From positions 20,270,176 through 20,334,175 of the forward strand of contig CM049311.1 in NCBI GenBank assembly GCA_026874595.1: a stretch of DNA of 64,000 nucleotides. The letters are read 5' to 3'. How positions within the stretch are numbered: the first letter of the stretch is position 1; each line of letters starts with the position of its first letter. The notes beneath the pieces were generated by a model. That model had not been told where the DNA came from. It was given only the letters and a program-made list of their open reading frames with translations, and did not search any database. Positions 24,034 to 36,668 of the stretch are shown here, piece after piece. This DNA comes from Sipunculus nudus (Eukaryota > Annelida > Sipuncula > Golfingiida > Sipunculidae). The position numbers and the translations under genes were made by a program.

Positions 24034-26471
24034 TACAGCACCAACAAACAGTCATAAGTATCACCAACAAATGGTTATACTCCCTCCCTGCACTCTTCAA
24101 TGAAAGAGACCTACATAGAAGATCTAGACTAAGAGACTAAGGACTTATCAAATTATGAAATCTCTGCAAAATTGTGCAATATCCAGAATAGAAGATCAAA
24201 GATATGCTAATCCAATATATCATGTTGATGTCATATAGCAAAATTGTCAAGTATTCAATAAAACAATCATATCTTCAATGATTGAGTATAAAAAAATTCA
24301 CTTAAAAAGCATTTCTTCACTTGGTTATGTCCACTGAAGCAGGTAATGTTTGTAAATATTATTAAGCTGCTAAAAACATGTCCACACTAGGTTTCCTTTA
24401 TTAAACTGTCTTGGTCTTCAATAATTATTGGCTTTCAGTTTGATATTCAATTTGCCAGATATTGCAAATAATCATAACACTCTGCAGGAATGGTCTGGGT
24501 ATATCTGCGAAAAATTTTCTTCCCAGACTATGAAACTTGAACATTATAATGTACATATGCATATTCAAAGACAAAGTAATAATTATATCTTCTTATGTAT
24601 TACTGCCTTCATGTCAGATATAAGGTGACTTTACTTGCTAAACAACAGTGATTTCTATATTATTGTTAGTGTTTAATTGCCAGATACCAGAAATGCATAA
24701 AAGACTTTAAATAAAATAACTGAAATGAACTGATTACTTGGCAATTTCAGTCCTGATCCTGTTATTGATTAATCACTGGCTGTTATTCATTCAATAAGGA
24801 AGTGTTGTACTGACACAGAAATATGTTTAGAAGTGTGTGATGTCCACCTCTTTATTCACCATTATTTCAGGGACAAGTCTGAGTTCCCTAACTTGATATC
24901 TTATTATTACCTGGGACACCACTGAGTATCAAGTACTTCAGCCTGGCTGTTCATATCTAACAATTTTCTATAAATCTAATATTGCAGGCAATCATACACT
25001 GCCCACACACCGGGCCACCCCAGTTTTCTTAAGAGATAAACATATAACAAAATGATTTACCTATAAAGTGTCGCCAGTGAAACAGCCATAAACCTGTAAT
25101 TCCAGGCTTTTAATGAATATATTATATCCCTTGCCGCCACTGAGCTGGAAGGACATACTCCTATACAAGATGGGCAACGATCTCTCTCCGTCAGACTGGA
25201 TATAAAATCAATCTCTCCTGCCACAATCTAACTGTATCTTTATTGATAGCACTCCAGGTAGTACAGGCTGGCCAAATCTAGGACAATATTACATGACAAA
25301 AAGCTTGGACATTTCTTTAAATTAAACCTGTCATCTACAAGGATGCTGCATTGAAGCCACTACCACAAGTTTTACATCTGTAGACATCAAAGTATCCATG
25401 TTGGATCCTGTCCTTGGAGATTACATAATGTTAGTAAAAACTCTCCAACTCTGGAGATTACAATTTTTAATTGAAGCTTTAAACTGTTCAACAGAACTGC
25501 AAATATATAGGTCCCTGAATTCAGTTTTTACTTAGGTAACTGCAAACTTGTCATTTTTTTTTCACTAATTTCTTTTTTATCCTGCTTTACATTTCATCAC
25601 TGAGACTGAATGAACTGATAACAGTTAATTTTCATACCAATGCAGATTTAAATGTTCAAATCTGATTTTTTTATGGTACAGATAAACCAAACCATACATA
25701 CCTGTAGATCTATTTCACATAGAAAAACATGGCCAGTTTCACAACAATCAGCCAAAAAGCCTGCCAAGACTTTTGCATCTTTTATATGTGCAAATACAAT
25801 TTCCCTTTCAAATGACATTTCTACAATATTTTCTCATTTCTATACCTAAAGGAACAAATTTCCTGTCTACTTTATCATTCACAGATATGAAAGCAAGTGG
25901 CTGTACCTTTAACATGTTGACATAAATCTGGAACAAGTAACTTGTTTCAAAGTATCCTTCAGAGAGCTTGGTTTACCAGTCTCTAATAAGGACTTTGGGT
26001 CTGCAATGGCTGACCATAAAGAACGGCACAATGGGCAGTCCAGCAGGGATTACAGCAACTGTCCGTTAGCAGCAGACTGTGCTGTCACAGCAGAGACAAA
26101 GGGGATACTTTATTAGAGATACCTGTACCCTGCCAGCTGTATACCTGCCAGGCCATTAGGAATTTTATTTGTAACTGAAAATATGTAAAACATATTGCTA
26201 TTTATGGGTCTTGATAGATGTCAGAAAATAAGTACCCGAGTACGAGCTTCAGTATAAAGAACTGCCCAATGAAAGCTGTGGACACCTGATTTTTTAAAAC
26301 TTTTTTTATTATTGGATTTCGTATGATCAGAAAAGTTTTTTTTTCTAAACAGGTAAATTAGAACAATATAACAAAAGGAAATTTTATCAAAATTTTCAAT
26401 ATTTTATTCTCTAGAAAGAAATCTCATGGCAGCTGGAGCTAACAATTGGTGAACTACCACCAAAAAATTTA

Positions 26472-27170
26472 AACAAGGGACCTATGGGTCACGGCGCTCA
26501 GCTGTTATATATGATTAAAAAATATGATTTAGGAATGAGGCATATGCTGGTTTGGTGTGGTAATAAATATAAGCTTTATTATGAGTTGTTGGTGTTTAGC
26601 TTATGTATGATTATGATATTATCTTTGGAGACAGGGAAGAGGATTGATTTCATTTATTTTATTAACAAATGGAGTACTATTGTCACACAGATTTTGACTT
26701 GGCCATATAACTTATAAGCAGAACATATGATATAAGAGTTTAACTATTTATTAAAAAAAAATTACAAATATTGTCCCAAATATAATTTATATTAAAAATA
26801 ATAAGAGAATCTTATGATTTTTTAAAATGAAATATAACTGAAATGATTATTAAAATAATATTAAAGAATATATTTATGAATGCATTCATGAATACATTTT
26901 GAAAGTATTAGCACTGGTATTCATATACTTTCATTTTTACCTGAATTCCAATTCTTTATGCAAGACATTTTATAATGGAGTACATATTCATATTCGTATT
27001 TAAATACAATTGCAAAGTTTTCCCACCATTACTGGCATTTATTCAGTTTTCACCAAAGAATTATGTTGAGAATCCAGAATATACAAAATTCACACATTTA
27101 AATTATGATCAAAAGTACCTGGTTTTCTGGCTTTTATTTATATTAAAAAAAAAAATGTAATATATTCATT
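26472..27170 (+). repeat. Dispersed repeat, inverse copy of 58480-59190
   Basis: Reading plus, GTGTGGTAATAAATATAA, TTATGAGTTG, GGTGTTTAGCTTATGTA, GGAGACAGGGAAGAGGATTG and TTTTGACTTGGCCATATAAC match the minus strand of 59020-59190. The later part (26975-27160) matches 58495-58690 minus, including GGAGTACATATTCATATTC and TACCTGGTTTT. The small open frames in the two copies do not stay in one shared frame. The 5' end carries the motif AACAAGGGACCTATGGGTCAC. Confidence 0.75.
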
Positions 27171-27699
27171 TTGGACTAATTTCACATCAATGTACACACT
27201 AGACACAGTAGGAATCTAGATTAATAATATCAACTGCATCTTTGTCTATCATTAATTTCCTTCATATGATCCCTAATGATTAGTAATGAATAATATGATT
27301 TACTTTTTTATCATTAAAATTGAACTGAAAAATACCATAGGTGACTGCATGGTGTTATTTGGAGTACGTGACATTCTATCCATCGATACAAGATTCTTTT
27401 ATCATCAGTAACTGCAAGTTGATTTCCTGTTATTATAATCTAACAAATTCTTTTTTATTTTCCTTTAATTTGTTATTAAAAAACAATAAAAATTTATTAA
27501 TTTATTGTTAATTGTTATGTTGTTGGTTAAAACTACTAGATGAGTTGGGTTGGACACCTGGATCAGCTGTGGCTGGCCATAAGCTGCCTACCTGCAACAT
27601 ACGGCTCCCCTCATGCATGCATAATTTGCTGAAAGTTCAACAAGGTCAACATACAGGTGACTCAAGAGGGGCTGGAGAGAGTTAAGGTCTGACATGGTC

Positions 27700-28310
27700 T
27701 CATAAAAACATTAATAAAAGCTACAATTTTTGGCCAATTTCTTTCAGCTTTCTAAACTAAAAAGCTGAAATCCTTGTGTGCATGATATGAAAATTATATC
27801 AACTGTGCTCACAGGAAACAAATGTGCCATGGTCAAAGTTGGGCAAAATTTAAGGTACTAATTTTATATTTATACTAATAACATATAAAATTTGATAAAA
27901 TTCAGGACTAATTTGGGGTATTCAATTGAATCTTGATTAAATAATGTTACATCCCTGGCAAAAAAAAACTCTAGCTTCAGCAATCCCCTTGTTAAGGGAG
28001 TAAATATATTTCTTGATTTGTTACATAGTGCATTATGTTTGGGCCCATAACTTAAAACAATTACGCAATACTGACATCATTTCTGGCATATGCATAGAGA
28101 ATGTATAGAAAAATATGTATATTATATATGATTAAAGTCACATCAGTGGTTTTGATATAAGGCAGTCTTGAAGTGTAACAATGGGTTTTTAATGGAAAAA
28201 TGAAGTTTTCCATTAATATCTCGAAGGTATTAAGTCCTAGTGACCAAATTCTTGGCATGGTAGGGAATTTTGGAGACATCTAATTGTATGCCAAATTTTA
28301 GGAACTGAGA
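27700..28310 (+). repeat. Repeat family A, diverged copy 1 (3' truncated)
   Basis: Homologous to the next two copies through TGCCATGGTCAAAGTTGGGC, ATTTAAGGTAC, GGCCCATAACTT, CTGGCATATGCATAG and GGAGACATCTAA. It lacks the (GGAC)n tail. A 72-codon minus-strand frame (28061-28279) keeps the same length as in copy 2. Confidence 0.8.
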
Positions 28311-28379
28311 GCTGAAGCTGGGGAGCTGAGCTCTTGCAAACTGCATAACACTAGCTTGATGTAAACTATTTGTTACATG

Positions 28380-29117
28380 GTGCTTGAAAACTTGAATAAA
28401 ATCTACAGTTTTTGATCAACAGGTTTCAAATTTTTGGTGTTAACAGACAAAATGCTAACAAAAACATGCTGAGAAAATTAAATCCACAGTACTTACAGTA
28501 AAAAAAGTGCCATGGTCAAAGTTGGGCAAAATTTAAGGTACCAATTTTATATTTTTGTTAATATTTTAAAAAATTTAAAAGATTTTGATCTTATTTTGGG
28601 TATACAATTTAATTTTGATAAATTAAAGTTATATTACTGGAAAAAAAGTCCATAGCTTTAACAAGTTTTGTGTTAAGTGATCAAATATCTTTCCTGATTT
28701 TTTACAAAATGCATTAATTTTGGGCCCATAACTTTTTTAAATTATATAAAACAGACATAATTTCTGGCATGTACATAGGAACTATATAGAAGAATATTTA
28801 TGGTAAATATGAGGGAAAACAGATGAGTGGTTTTGATATTAGGCAGTCCTGAAGTGTGAAAATAGGTTTTTAATAAAAAATTGAGGTTTTTCCTTAATTT
28901 CTCAAAGGAACGAAGTCGCAAAGACCCAGTTTTCGGCTTGGTAGGAGATCTTGGGGACATCTAACATTATGCTGAATTTTGGATTCCTAGGTCTTGCGGT
29001 TTCAAAACGTGCCACATCTACGGACGGATGGACGGACGGACGGACGGACAGACGGACGGACGACGGACAATGGACCACGACTATAGCTCAGATGACTTAT
29101 AGTCAGCTGAGCTAAAA
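28380..29117 (+). repeat. Repeat family A, copy 2 with (GGAC)n tail
   Basis: Nearly identical to 51795-52531 from GTGCCATGGTCAAAGTTGGG to the end. It carries a (GGAC)n microsatellite (about 29023-29070) and ends in an imperfect hairpin GCTCAGATGACT-tat-AGTCAGCTGAGC followed by TAAAAA. A 72-codon minus-strand frame lies at 28742-28960. Confidence 0.9.
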
Positions 29118-30938
29118 ATGATGCACAGTGCTTGAGAAACCAAAATTTTATTTTATTTTTGGCATTTTATGGCAGTACATAATGTGATAATTGACCATCT
29201 GATGAAAAATATCTGAACATTATGTAGAGACTTTCCAAGTGGTAACCTCCACCTAGAAGATTAAGTATTCACCTGTATCTGTTCATTGGCCTTTCTATAA
29301 GCATGATATTGCAATAACTACTGAGCAAATTTTAACAAAAATAAGTGACATGGAACATGGAAGACCCAATTAAATCTTGGCTTACATGGTTTGTAGCGGT
29401 GGAAGTATGGGCATTATCTGAGAGTCATTCTAGTTTTAAAGTAAGAGATCATGGATTACTGGTTACATGTGGCTATTTCAGATGCAACACCTTTTAAAGT
29501 TCCTCCGCCAAAACACAGTGCTTGTATTGTTTTACTGCCTCAGAACATATGCAATGGCCAAGGCAAAGGCCTGACTGAAGAGTTCACTGATTGTGCTGTC
29601 CTACAGTGGTCAATTTCATAACTAACTAATCAAATCATGTGAAAAAAACCAAGGCATACTTAGTTAGGCTCTTCTTGGCATGTTGAAAGTTTCCTACAAT
29701 AAAAACACATCTGACCAAAGCACAGCAAATCAAATCCGGAAAAGCAGACATTTCAGAATATCAAAGCAAAAGAGGTCCTTTGGTTAAAATAAACATGTAA
29801 AGGCACGTTGAAAGCGGATTTCAGATTCAATAACTACATATATTCTGCCCTGGCAAAAAGGCTGCATCCAGGCACACAGATTGAGTTTTCCCCACCAGAC
29901 AGCCGACAGAATTAAGGAGTATCCATGACCTTATTCTTGTTTTTTGGGTTTTTTAAGTATATAGATTCAACCAATGGTACAGTCTGCATGACCTAATTAT
30001 GTACAGCAGAGGATTAAAAAAACAGCAAGAGAGTATTAGATCCAGAGTGTTTTCCAACCTAAAATACATTTTAAATCTATCTTGTAAATCACTGATTAAC
30101 AACTTTTACAGCCCATCCCTTAGTTTGCATATTTTTAAAAGGTGCTTTCTTTAGTAGTTTTATAACAGAGGTTTTATAACACATTAATTACTCTATGATA
30201 AATTAATGAAAAAGTTTATTCTTTTATGTCATTTAGTTGTTACTCCATGTAAAAGAATATTGTTGATTGAAATTTCTTAATAAATGAGAAAATCAAATTC
30301 TGTGTCTTTATCAAATATGAATAATGTAGTTGGCTTTTTGTTCAAAATGGTTCATGATTTGCCATATTCATGAGCAGGAAATTATCGCAAATATGACACA
30401 CATCATGAATAAGAAGCCATTCTACATAAGTGAATGGTCATTTAGTTTTTTACTTTACAGCAGGCTTGCCAAATTTAAATGACCATAAAAAATGAGTAAT
30501 TGCTTCAGAAAAATAAGAGTACACGTCTTTGAAATAAAAAGCAGAAAAGAGTATCATTAGCATCAATTCCTTTTTTATCACAGACTGAATAAAGATGTGC
30601 TTCACATAACATAATTGTATATGTCGAGGCTCAGCTTAGAATCTAGTCCAATTTAAAACTGGGCCATTCCAGATCAAAATTTTGATTTGAACCCCAAATT
30701 ATGATAAATAACAAACAAAATTTTGAATTTACAAGTCTTGGATCATAAGCTTAACATTGTGTTACATATATATTAATGATAATTGATTAAAATTTGTTTT
30801 AGTTTGCTGAATTAATGTACATGTTCTGCAAGCTATATTTGTATTTTTTAGCTGCAAAATGTTTAACATGATTATTTTATAATTATATTTAAGACATTTC
30901 ACATAAGAGGTAAAATTACAAAATAAATATGACAGGAG

Positions 30939-31276
30939 TCTTTTATACTGATATCCATGTGGCCAAACGTTTTAATAAGAATTAATATAAATTATATGTT
31001 ATCAGTAAACCAAAGACTGAGATTATCAATAATGTTATATCTTTCATATTATCTGCCTCCAGGAGAGAAGAATTTCCGCTTGATCTTGTGGATCATTATG
31101 ACATAAAGTTAAGATTAAGGGCATATAATAAAACCCGGAAAAACTCGGAAATTCTCGGAAAAACTCGGAATTATTTATTAATTTCCGAGTTTTTCCGAGA
31201 ATTTCCAAGATTTTCCGGGTTTTATTATATGCCAAGATCAAGTGCGTATATTAAATAATCAATGGGATAATAGATA
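30939..31276. repeat. Duplicated segment, copy 1 (interrupted)
   Basis: Matches 31719-31936 nearly base for base (TCTTTTATACTG, ATCCATGTGGCCAAA, GTAAACCAAAGACTGAGATT, CTTGTGGATCATTATGACAT, AATCAATGGGATAATAGAT). The match is broken only by the 114-bp hairpin insertion at 31120-31233. Confidence 0.9.
31120..31233. mobile_element. 114-bp near-perfect hairpin MITE with 9-bp target duplication
   Basis: The arms start GGCATATAATAAAACCCGG and mirror at TTTTCCGGGTTTTATTATA. About 54 bp per arm differ at only about 3 positions, and the loop is a few bases. Flanks are AAGATTAAG (31111-31119) and AAGATCAAG (31234-31242), a 9-bp duplication with one mismatch. The parallel copy at 31719-31936 has an empty site (GATTAAGTGC), which supports an insertion event. 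Confidence 0.85.
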
Positions 31277-31718
31277 ATAGTTTAAAACTGGTCTGGCCCA
31301 GATTAGAATTTTAATCTCGGCTGGCCCAAGTAAAAATTTTGATCTGGGCTGGCCCAGTTTTAAATTTGGCAAAATACTAATCTGGGCCTTGACATATATA
31401 TCGACCAATATCATTCCCAAATTCAGAAATATACATGGCCAATATCCCAATTCATGAAGATAAAGGCATTTCCACTAGTAGTGACACATGCTGGACATTG
31501 GCACAAAAAATATTTGTAATGTCCCATTCTTGTACTAGCAGGACTGTTAAAGCAGGAGAGAAATAGTATATTTCGCAATTCTTTAATGGAAAAAAAGGAT
31601 AAAAAAAGAGCTAATGACAAAAAGACTGAAAAAAGAGTAATTAGCATCATTTTCAGGAAATCCTCAAAAAAAGAGTGTTTCTTTAAAAAATGATTTTGCA
31701 GGCCTGATATAGCCTCAT

Positions 31719-31936
31719 TGGTCTTTTATACTGTTATCCATGTGGCCAAATGTTTTAATAAGAATTGATATAAATTATATGTTATCAGTAAACCAAAGAC
31801 TGAGATTATCAATAATGTTATATCTTTCATATTATCTGCCTCCAGGAGATGAAAATTTCCGCTTGATCTTGTGGATCATTATGACATCAAGTTTTGATTA
31901 AGTGCATATATTAAATAATCAATGGGATAATAGATC
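31719..31936. repeat. Duplicated segment, copy 2 (empty site)
   Basis: Uninterrupted copy of 30939-31276. It shows the pre-insertion state for the 114-bp hairpin. Confidence 0.9.
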
Positions 31937-32429
31937 TGCTTTGTGTATACTACTGCATGGTAAGACAGCAAAAATTGAAACGTTATTAAAGAATGAAATA
32001 GTGAAAATCACAAACTATAGCTACGTGAATATGAAGCAAGCCACAGTATATATGATTTAAAAAAAAAAGAAACATGATATAAATAGATTGTATAATAGGT
32101 GTACTCTATTTTCTGGACAAGTGTGTGGTTGATGGAGCTGAGATCTATTCATTATGACGAAAGTACTGGCACAGGTGCCCTGTTCAACATGTGGTCTTTG
32201 TCTGGCTTCCTGTGACACGGATTATGTACCTTATTATATATCCTGTATAAAGCCAGTGTTTTCATTGATTCTATACAGGCTCTGTGTTGGGACTTCCTCT
32301 TTTATCACATGTACAGTTCGCAAGAGATCTCCCTGTCCTGCTGTATTTTATCATTATGGTGACATTCAAAATTTCATGAGGTACTGACATGTCTGAAAAA
32401 AAAAAATTATGATACTTAAGTCACACTAC

Positions 32430-32870
32430 CAAGACAAAATCCCAAGCTACAAAATGTCAAAGGTCAAAAGATCCCTGCTGAAATGTGACAAAACAAAATG
32501 TCAAAGGATACCTGTTATGTCACGATACAAATTTTAAAGGACAATATATAAGAAGAATGTGACCAGAAAAAATTTCAAAGGATAGTATGTCACAATACAA
32601 AATGTCAAAGACAAAATGTGGCAGAAATAATGTGAAAGAACAAAACGTCATAGAAAGAAAGTGACATGACAAAACGTCACAAAAGAATGTATAAAGACAA
32701 AATGTAAAAGGCTAGTGACAAAATGTCTGAGAAAAGAAAATGAGAAAGGACAAAATGTCACATGACAAATTCTCAAAACAGAATATTAAGAAAGAAGGTA
32801 ACAAATAAAATGCCACAAAAAGAATGTTATAAGATAATGTCAAAAGTTAAACTGTCACAAAACAGAATTC
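32430..32870 (+). repeat. Degenerate CAAAATGTCA-rich domain
   Basis: About 440 bp dominated by ACAAAATGTCAAAG, GACAAAATGTCACA and related words, spaced irregularly and mostly on one strand. It contains near-palindromic TGACAAAATGTC. It looks like an old, decayed short tandem satellite. Confidence 0.7.
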
Positions 32871-33981
32871 TGAAATGACCAGCCACAATACAGACCAGAC
32901 ATATATCATTGTGCAGCTGACGTGTACCTGAACTTACTACCTGTATCTGATTGGTAACAAGCATGGTCATGATATTAATATATTTATATAACTGAGACTG
33001 TTAATTACTGGGATTTTAATTACTGGGATTGTTAGTTTATTCATTTGTCAAAAACAGGCAGAACACCTGAATCAGTACTCAGTAAATTAACTGAACATTT
33101 ACTCTAATTGTTATAATAATTGTTTCATGTTTTTCATGTAATTAACTTGAAATGAAGAAAAATGCCCTGACAGGTATACCCAGTGAACTCTTTAATACAA
33201 TTACATTTAACCTGGAATTGTCTCATTTAATGTTTACTGATATCTCATAAAATGGTACTTTAGGAGACAGGTACATTGACAAGCCATAATGATGACAAGT
33301 TTTTAGTTAAGAGCAATTATCTGTATCACCTTGGAGCTGTTTAGTCATCACTCTTACTTATATGACCAGTTCAACAAAACCTTAATAACAGGTTTGCAGC
33401 ATTAAAACTTGTCTGTTACTCAACCAACCTTGTATATACATTACTGATTAATGGAGAGCAAAGAAACAAAGTACCGGATAATTAGGTTTGATTAACGAGT
33501 TAGATTCTTACATATACCTGTCCACTTGGTTTAATATCAAAATCTTTGTTCACTGACTGCCCCGGTTCTGGTATACATATAAAAGAAATCATCCAAATCA
33601 TCTCAGTTAACTTCTTTACTGTTTCCAGTGATCTGCAAGTTATTTAACAATTTTAAATCTGAACTTTAAAAATGTGTTGAAATAGTAAATAAAGCAACCA
33701 ATTCTTTTTACTCCTCAGATATATTTTCAATTTCTGACAAGTTATGACACACTTTGTTATATATGACTACAATTCATGTAGTCGCTCATCCTTTTCTTTA
33801 TTTCTTGATCATATTATCAACAGCTACTACAGACAGTTTTTGCTTCAGATTGAAGGAACTCTTTATAACTGAAAATAATAAGTTATAGGTTTGAGTCAAA
33901 TTAGAGATTTCTAAGTGTCAATCTTGAGTGGACCTCTGAGCAGAAAAGGGCTGACATGTCAAAATCTCATGTAACATTATA

Positions 33982-34157
33982 CAGTGAAACCTGTGTTATG
34001 AGACCACCAATGGGTCTGTCCAAGAGGTCTTAATTTGCAGTTTGGATCATCAGACAGGTCAGTTAAGACCAATGTGAATGCTTTGGGTTCACCAAAGGGT
34101 GGTCTTAACAGACAGGTGGTTTCGTTACATAGGTGGCCTTTAAGACAGGTTCCACTG
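33982..34157. mobile_element. 176-bp MITE with TA target duplication
   Basis: The left end CAGTGAAACCTGTGTTATG and the inverse of the right end CAGTGGAACCTGTCTTAAAG match over about 20 bp. Both are bounded by TA (33980-33981 and 34158-34159), as expected for Tc1/mariner or pogo-type insertions. The interior is built of GGTCTTAA/TTAAGACC words. No coding capacity. Confidence 0.75.
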
Positions 34158-36064
34158 TATATCTAGTGAAAATCATTTTTAACTATATTTAATAAAACTG
34201 ATTTTATGCACAAAATCACTTCCTCAACAATTTCACTGTGCAAAATGAACAGTGCAAGTTATTTATTTTTTAGGGGTCAAAAGTGTAAACATCTGTTAAA
34301 AAAAACAACTATTAACCTACTTATTAATTAAAGTATTCTAACCGAAAATGTGAGACTGCTGTTAACGAGGTCTTGGTGATCGCAGAATTACAAGGTGCAG
34401 TCTAACAGGGATAACTAGTTAAAAATATACCCAATGTTTATATAAGAAAAAAATAATATTCTGACTGTGAAAGAACTGCACATCTGTTGGTAACATCTGT
34501 TCCAGCTGTTTATTAAACCACAAAGGGAAGTATGTGGTTTTCCTGTTCATAGACAAATGTAAGTCCTGTGGTTTAGATGAGGAGGGTATTGTAGTGAACC
34601 TGGTGTCCAATACAAGGTGCTTGTGTTAAAGAGAAAAAGCTGTGTCACTGCCTGTAATTGTACGGTTTATCAATTTTGTTTAAACATATACTCAACATTT
34701 AATTAGAGAATACTATGAACAAACATACATGTATCAAAATATATGGTTATGAAACAGATCAGTCTTCATCACTCAAGATCAATATACCAGTTGACCCTGA
34801 TGTACTGAAAAACATCACGATTGATACAGCATGAATTGGTCAACCTTTTACTTTGAGAGAACTTCTTTAATGTTTTTTATGCGCCGTTTAAATGCATAAT
34901 GTCCAGTTAACAAGGCCCACTTACCCTAAAAAATATTTAGCCATAATTTTAGCCACATTTATTTTAATTTTAGCCACATTCATGTTTTTGTAGTCCCAGT
35001 ATTATTTTAGTTAAAAAATGTCATTTTGTCCTATAATCCTGTTAGTGAAATATTTTTTCATGGTATGTTAAATTGAAAATAGGCACAAGTATTAAGTTGT
35101 CAATAAATTAGTCACTTGACATTATCCTTAGCCATTCTGGTTGAACTTTAGTTTTTGGTTATATTAGGTTATATCAGGCGCAAGGGCCATGCTCTAATGG
35201 CAAAAGCAAACCACTCTGAAACCTGTTCTTACAAGTCTGTGCATTGCAAACGGTGATAAAGCATTTTCTAACCAGTCAGACAACCCTGTTTGAAAACTTT
35301 TTGAACCTCATCATTGAGGACGTTAGTAGACAGTCTAGTGCCATAAAGGATGATTTAATGAAGTATGTTAGGGTGAATGCAAAAGACTATTCTCAAACTG
35401 TTTTTGATTTAAAACACAATTTGTAACAATTTTTAAACATGCATTTATATCTGCAAGGGGCATAAGTGAACAGTGCTCTGTAAAATGAGATATTAAATAC
35501 TTTGTAATCACATGTAAGTGTCAACAAGTTACAATTTTGTAACATGGTGTGTACATGGAGGCATACAGTACTAAATGTAATGGCATGCGTGAATCTGAAA
35601 GACCAGAGTACACGGTAATGTGGGTACATGAAGAACTATGCTGCTTTTAAATGTGTGCAGCAGTTTCTCCCACACAACCAGGATTTTCCATATATAAGAT
35701 TAAATTTTATGTATACTTTTGCTTCACAAAACACGTCTTCCTGACATTGTTGAATGGCATCATAAACAGGGGGACAGACAGGTACACCTACAACCAGCAT
35801 GTGACATCATTTAGGCGGAATTTCAATTTTTGCAGCAAATGCAGAAATCCATCACTACTGGTTTTTCATTAAGATGCATGCATTTGCCACCTGGCAAATA
35901 TGGAAATAGAACACAGCTTATAAGCTTGTTAGATTGCTGTGTGGCAGGTGCATTAAAATGTATATGGAAAGGCACTCTTAAAGTGCTTTGTAACTTTATG
36001 TAGGTGCTATACAGAACATTCAGTGCTCTGAAATGTGATGTACATTTAGAGTTAGTTTTTATTT

Positions 36065-36468
36065 AAAATATTTTTGTTGGAGGTAAAGCCTCCATTTTTT
36101 AATGCTCCCTTTATTAAGTAAATATGTCCATCTGTAGAATTCTATTTCAGTCTGGGACTGTGACAGGGCAGTATCACACCCTTGCTCACATTTAATATCC
36201 TGGAGTTAACCAGCCCCAGTGACTACTGCACTTGTGGGCCCTGGGCAAGTAATTCCCCCCATTGCTGTGTCTTACCACCAAGGAACCCCTGAAAGGCCTA
36301 CTCATTTGAGAGTTAAGAATGACCATTGGGCATGACCTTCCCATTAACCCTGTAGAGCACTCAAGCTTGGTGGGGACTGACCATGACAAATATCACTGGC
36401 TGAAATTTAAACTCATGACCTCATGGGCTTGAGTACTGTGCTCTTCCCTTGAGCCACAGAAGCCAGTC
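36065..36468 (-). repeat. tRNA-derived long SINE (family D), copy 1
   Basis: On the minus strand the head reads TGGCTCAAGGG (A box, 36446-36456) then AGTTTAAATTTC (B box, 36402-36413). A ~300-bp body shared with 52785-53260 follows: CAGGGGTTCCTT, AATGGGAAGG, GGTTAAC, AGAATTCTACAGATG and ATGGAGGC near the tail. It ends only about 75 bp from the AEBP2 exon at 36544. Open frames inside are shadows. Confidence 0.75.
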
Positions 36469-36543
36469 AGAGTTACAGTATTTTGTAATTTAAGTTAACA
36501 TATATTATAGAGGTATACATGGTATATACAGACTAATACTCAC

Positions 36544-36668
36544 AGTGCTTTGGAATGTTAGCGAGTGCCCGTCTCCTGCGGTGTCGATGTGTGTGGTGGT
36601 GTTGAAATCAGCCACTCTCTGTTTCAGCTTTTCCATCACATGGCAATCAAAATAATCATCTGTTTTCA
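36544..36668 (-). CDS. AEBP2: AEBP2 exon: start of SUZ12-binding C-terminal region
   Basis: A 125-bp exon between acceptor tgatttcag and donor gtgagt. Its first two bases TG complete a Val codon begun by the final G of the zinc-finger exon. It then encodes 41 codons, residues 322-363 of the visible product. The peptide contains KTDDYFDCHVMEKLKQRVAD and, further on, GDGHSLTFQST. Vertebrate AEBP2 has the same layout just after the basic motif (HDFFDAQTLDAIR, then GKGHSVVFHST). In vertebrates this begins the C-terminal domain that docks on SUZ12 and RBBP4. It ends in phase 0. It is too short to stand out as an open frame; it was recognised by homology and by splice-phase fit with both neighbours. 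Confidence 0.92.

Larger units (their letters stand above)
30618..31401. mobile_element. Foldback/inverted-repeat element 2 (~0.8 kb)
   Basis: The left end (TATATGTCGAGGCTCAG, from 30618) is the inverse of the right end (CTGGGCCTTGACATATATAT, to 31401). Inside both ends lie AATTTAAAACTGGGCC and ATCAAAATTTTGAT-type palindromic words with GGGCTGGCCCAG spacers. The terminus is the same as element 57.7-59.7 kb but the modules differ. The interior holds the 30939-31276 segment and the hairpin insertion at 31120-31233. No transposase is seen. Confidence 0.65.
13019..36543 (-). other. AEBP2: AEBP2 intron 2 (23,525 bp)
   Basis: GT-AG intron between the 36544-36668 and 12951-13018 exons. It is packed with repeats, listed separately. 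I see no recognisable feature in 14500-15480, 15860-16780, 20120-21200, 24040-26470, 29120-30600 and 34420-36060 beyond AT-rich simple sequence. Confidence 0.85.
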
